Of a stretch of 64,000 nt of DNA, positions 63,201-64,000 are shown one piece after another. This stretch comes from Hoeflea sp. IMCC20628 (GTDB lineage: Bacteria; Pseudomonadota; Alphaproteobacteria; Rhizobiales; Rhizobiaceae), in contig NZ_CP011479.1 in NCBI RefSeq assembly GCF_001011155.1, forward strand, positions 3,676,501-3,740,500, read 5' to 3'. How positions within the stretch are numbered: position 1 is the first letter of the stretch; each line of letters starts with the position of its first letter. A model generated the notes under the pieces. The model ran no database searches. It was not told the DNA's origin and saw only the letters and a list, made by a program, of their open reading frames with translations. A program made the position numbers and the translations under genes.

Positions 63201-63662
63201 ATGAACTCGGTCCCGGCCCTCATCGCTGTCACCCAGCGCCCCCGCGAGTTGACCCGCAAGGAGCTGTCGGAACTTGCGGGCTTGCTGGACGAGAAAAACT
63301 TCTCCGAATCCATGCTCCGGGCAGCCTATGGCAAGGCGCGGAATGCAGACATCGCGGCCCACATCATCGGCTTTGTCCGTCAGGCTGCTCTTGGTGATCC
63401 TCTGGTGCCCTATGCGACGCGGGTGGAGGACGCGATCCGGAAGATCGAGAGCTCGAGAGCCTGGACAAAGAAACAGAAGGACTGGCTCCGGCGGATTGGC
63501 AGGGCGCTGAAGGATAAGCCTGTGGCTGATCCCTCGCTGCTGGACCAGGGTGTCTTCGCCGACAAGGGTGGCTTTGTCCGCATCGCAGAAGAGTTTGACG
63601 GCGAGCTGGATGCGGTGCTCATGCAATTCAACGAAGCCATCTGGGGAACGCCAGCCGCTTGA
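60249..63662 (+). CDS. hsdR: Type I restriction enzyme, R subunit
   Basis: 1137 residues. N-terminal DUF4145-like region (about 1-130), a coiled coil (about 150-245), the endonuclease domain with the PD-ExK type motif at VIEAKRE (Glu312, Lys314), then the SF2 helicase/translocase: Walker A ATGTGKT (about 453-459), DEAH (560-563), motif III VALTATPA, and motif VI QMIGRATR. A C-terminal domain binds the methylase. Cuts unmodified DNA after ATP-driven translocation. The DUF4145 and coiled-coil front is common in one HsdR subgroup. Followed 63 bases later by hsdM. Confidence 0.95.
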   Translation: MRSTNFDHLKPLSSELHRLGVLAERFFAEDANTSLIKSRQFSEYMVKEIAAITGSYDPAKREGTNDLLRRLSAEQVLPREVVDVFHAVRKKGNEATHDFTGTPSDALAALKFCRTLGVWYRRTYGRDPNFKPGPFVPPKAPDQVDETTRVELEALRTDVREKEAQLSAAQASAEEQATAREAAEELARQSVEESAIWEQSALELEANQAELAKKLAELQKQAQSEPEQQKLEFKQAARDAASRLELDEADTRLLIDVQLMDMGWEADTKELLHSKGTRPEIGRNLAIAEWPTETGPVDYALFIGLTCVGVIEAKRESVDVPSTLIQAERYAQSIRLTDEEAHPDASWKHGLDDPYRVPFVFATNGRPFVRQWKTKSGIWYRDVRRSTNQALALLQWFSPKDLLDKLETDVDAAAQGLAEESFGRGKLRPYQEDAVEAIETAIEAGQRDVLISMATGTGKTRTSIALMYRLLKHKRFRRILFLVDRKALGKQTEDALDTTELEGLLNFAQIYKVAGLGQKMPEPEDQVQVATVQSLIARILNEPDVSKRPTPGTFDCIIVDEAHRGYTLDAELRETDIGFRNLDDYQSAYRQILDYFDAVKVALTATPALHTREIFGHPVYHYGYRQAVVEGYLNDHLPPRRITTALAEAGIHFEGGEEVEIADRKTGQIDLFALPDDVELDYDLAAFNKKVYSEAFNQVVCRALATEIPPDSPGKTLIFAARDTHADDVVRLLNEELRDEYGANAIPHNMVMKITGSVDNNQDWILKFKNDPYPKYVVTVDLLTTGVDVPSICNLVFLRRIKSRILYDQMIGRATRLCPEIGKEYFRIFDAVDLYAELQEMSDMRPVVVKPNISLGQLVADLTQAVDTDDKDWVAGQVVVRMRSLARNMDEETRESFERHTGHTPEAVIQSLATKSGAELEAWMTEHPRSVELLERKPVAVKRPGDGVVISNHEDELLRIEEIFGKNTTPEDYIEGFERYVRDNMNSVPALIAVTQRPRELTRKELSELAGLLDEKNFSESMLRAAYGKARNADIAAHIIGFVRQAALGDPLVPYATRVEDAIRKIESSRAWTKKQKDWLRRIGRALKDKPVADPSLLDQGVFADKGGFVRIAEEFDGELDAVLMQFNEAIWGTPAA

Positions 63663-63725
63663 GCAATTCAGGTGGAATCAGGCTAGACACACAACACACG
63701 TACTCGATCAGGAAATGACCCGCTC

Positions 63726-64000
63726 ATGAATGCCAATGCCATCGTCCAGAAACTCTGGCGTCTCTGCACCGTTCTGCGCAAGGACGGCATCACCTATCAA
63801 CAATATGTCACCGAACTGACCTATCTGCTGTTCCTCAAGATGATGGCGGAGCGGAACCGCGAGGAAGGCAACATTCCCCCGGAGTACCGCTGGGCGGCGC
63901 TGGTCAAGGCCGAGCCGCTGCACAAGCTCAAGCTCTACCGCAATGCGCTGACAGCGCTGGGAGATCCCGAGGGTTCCCTTCCGCGCATGGTTCAGGCGAT
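63726..64000 (+). CDS. hsdM: Type I restriction-modification system M subunit, 3' end outside the window
   Basis: Only the first 91 codons are present. They match the HsdM N-terminal domain (NANAIVQKLWRLCTVLRKDG, TYQQYVTELTYLLFLKMMAE, NIPPEYRW). The methylase catalytic part with NPPF must lie beyond the window, and hsdS is expected there as well. Order R-M is less usual than R-M-S or M-S-R but known. Confidence 0.9.
   Translation, partial: MNANAIVQKLWRLCTVLRKDGITYQQYVTELTYLLFLKMMAERNREEGNIPPEYRWAALVKAEPLHKLKLYRNALTALGDPEGSLPRMVQA

Noticed and set aside
62325-63626. 433-residue frame antisense to hsdR
   Set aside because: Shadow of the helicase part of hsdR, which has all motifs in place.

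Overview
The window looks like chromosomal DNA of an alphaproteobacterium, most likely order Hyphomicrobiales (Rhizobiales). The main argument is the core block at 52.1-57.9 kb: yacG, maf, infA, a low-molecular-weight phosphatase, UPF0262, hisD, DUF2948 and murA, in an order typical of rhizobia. A class I PHA synthase and Liv-type transporters fit. I cannot name a genus; a Hoeflea/Rhizobiaceae-like organism is a guess.

Layout: 0-11.8 kb is ordinary chromosome. It has a livHMGF-type ABC transporter (first gene cut by the window edge), a GST-like protein, phaC, and an RND efflux pair with a divergent TetR regulator. From about 11.9 to 51.9 kb lies what I read as an old genomic island. Its right end is an intact tRNA-Phe gene (51932-52007, minus strand). 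Its left end is a decayed copy of the 3' part of the same tRNA in the same orientation (11895-11950), which is the geometry left by integration into a tRNA 3' end. No integrase remains in it.

The first half of the island (12-30.6 kb) is a complete picolinic-acid catabolic (pic) locus: a Liv-type ABC importer (12143-16642), a MarR regulator (picR-like), a three-subunit molybdenum hydroxylase (PicA-like, picolinate to 6-hydroxypicolinate), a Rieske oxygenase whose ferredoxin, reductase and alpha subunit lie in one open frame (PicB-like, 3-hydroxylation), an amidohydrolase-family decarboxylase (PicC), and 2,5-dihydroxypyridine dioxygenase, N-formylmaleamate deformylase, maleamate amidase and maleate isomerase (PicD, E, F, G), ending at fumarate. 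A TetR regulator closes the locus. Two dyad motifs recur in the promoter regions and suggest shared control.

The second half (30.9-51.9 kb) is mosaic: an IS3 element, a cyoABCD quinol oxidase, a marC gene, a PQQ glucose dehydrogenase with a long insertion, an IS91 remnant cut by a second IS3 element, a serine resolvase, a UDG-like protein, three exported pentapeptide-repeat proteins with a common cysteine-containing C-terminal end, other small exported proteins, an IS66 element with a perfect 8-bp target duplication, two IS66 remnants, and an SRAP (YedK/HMCES) gene next to tRNA-Phe.

After the core block a second mobile region begins at tRNA-Thr(GGT) (58320-58394): a tyrosine recombinase, hsdR of a type I restriction system, and the start of hsdM, which runs off the window.
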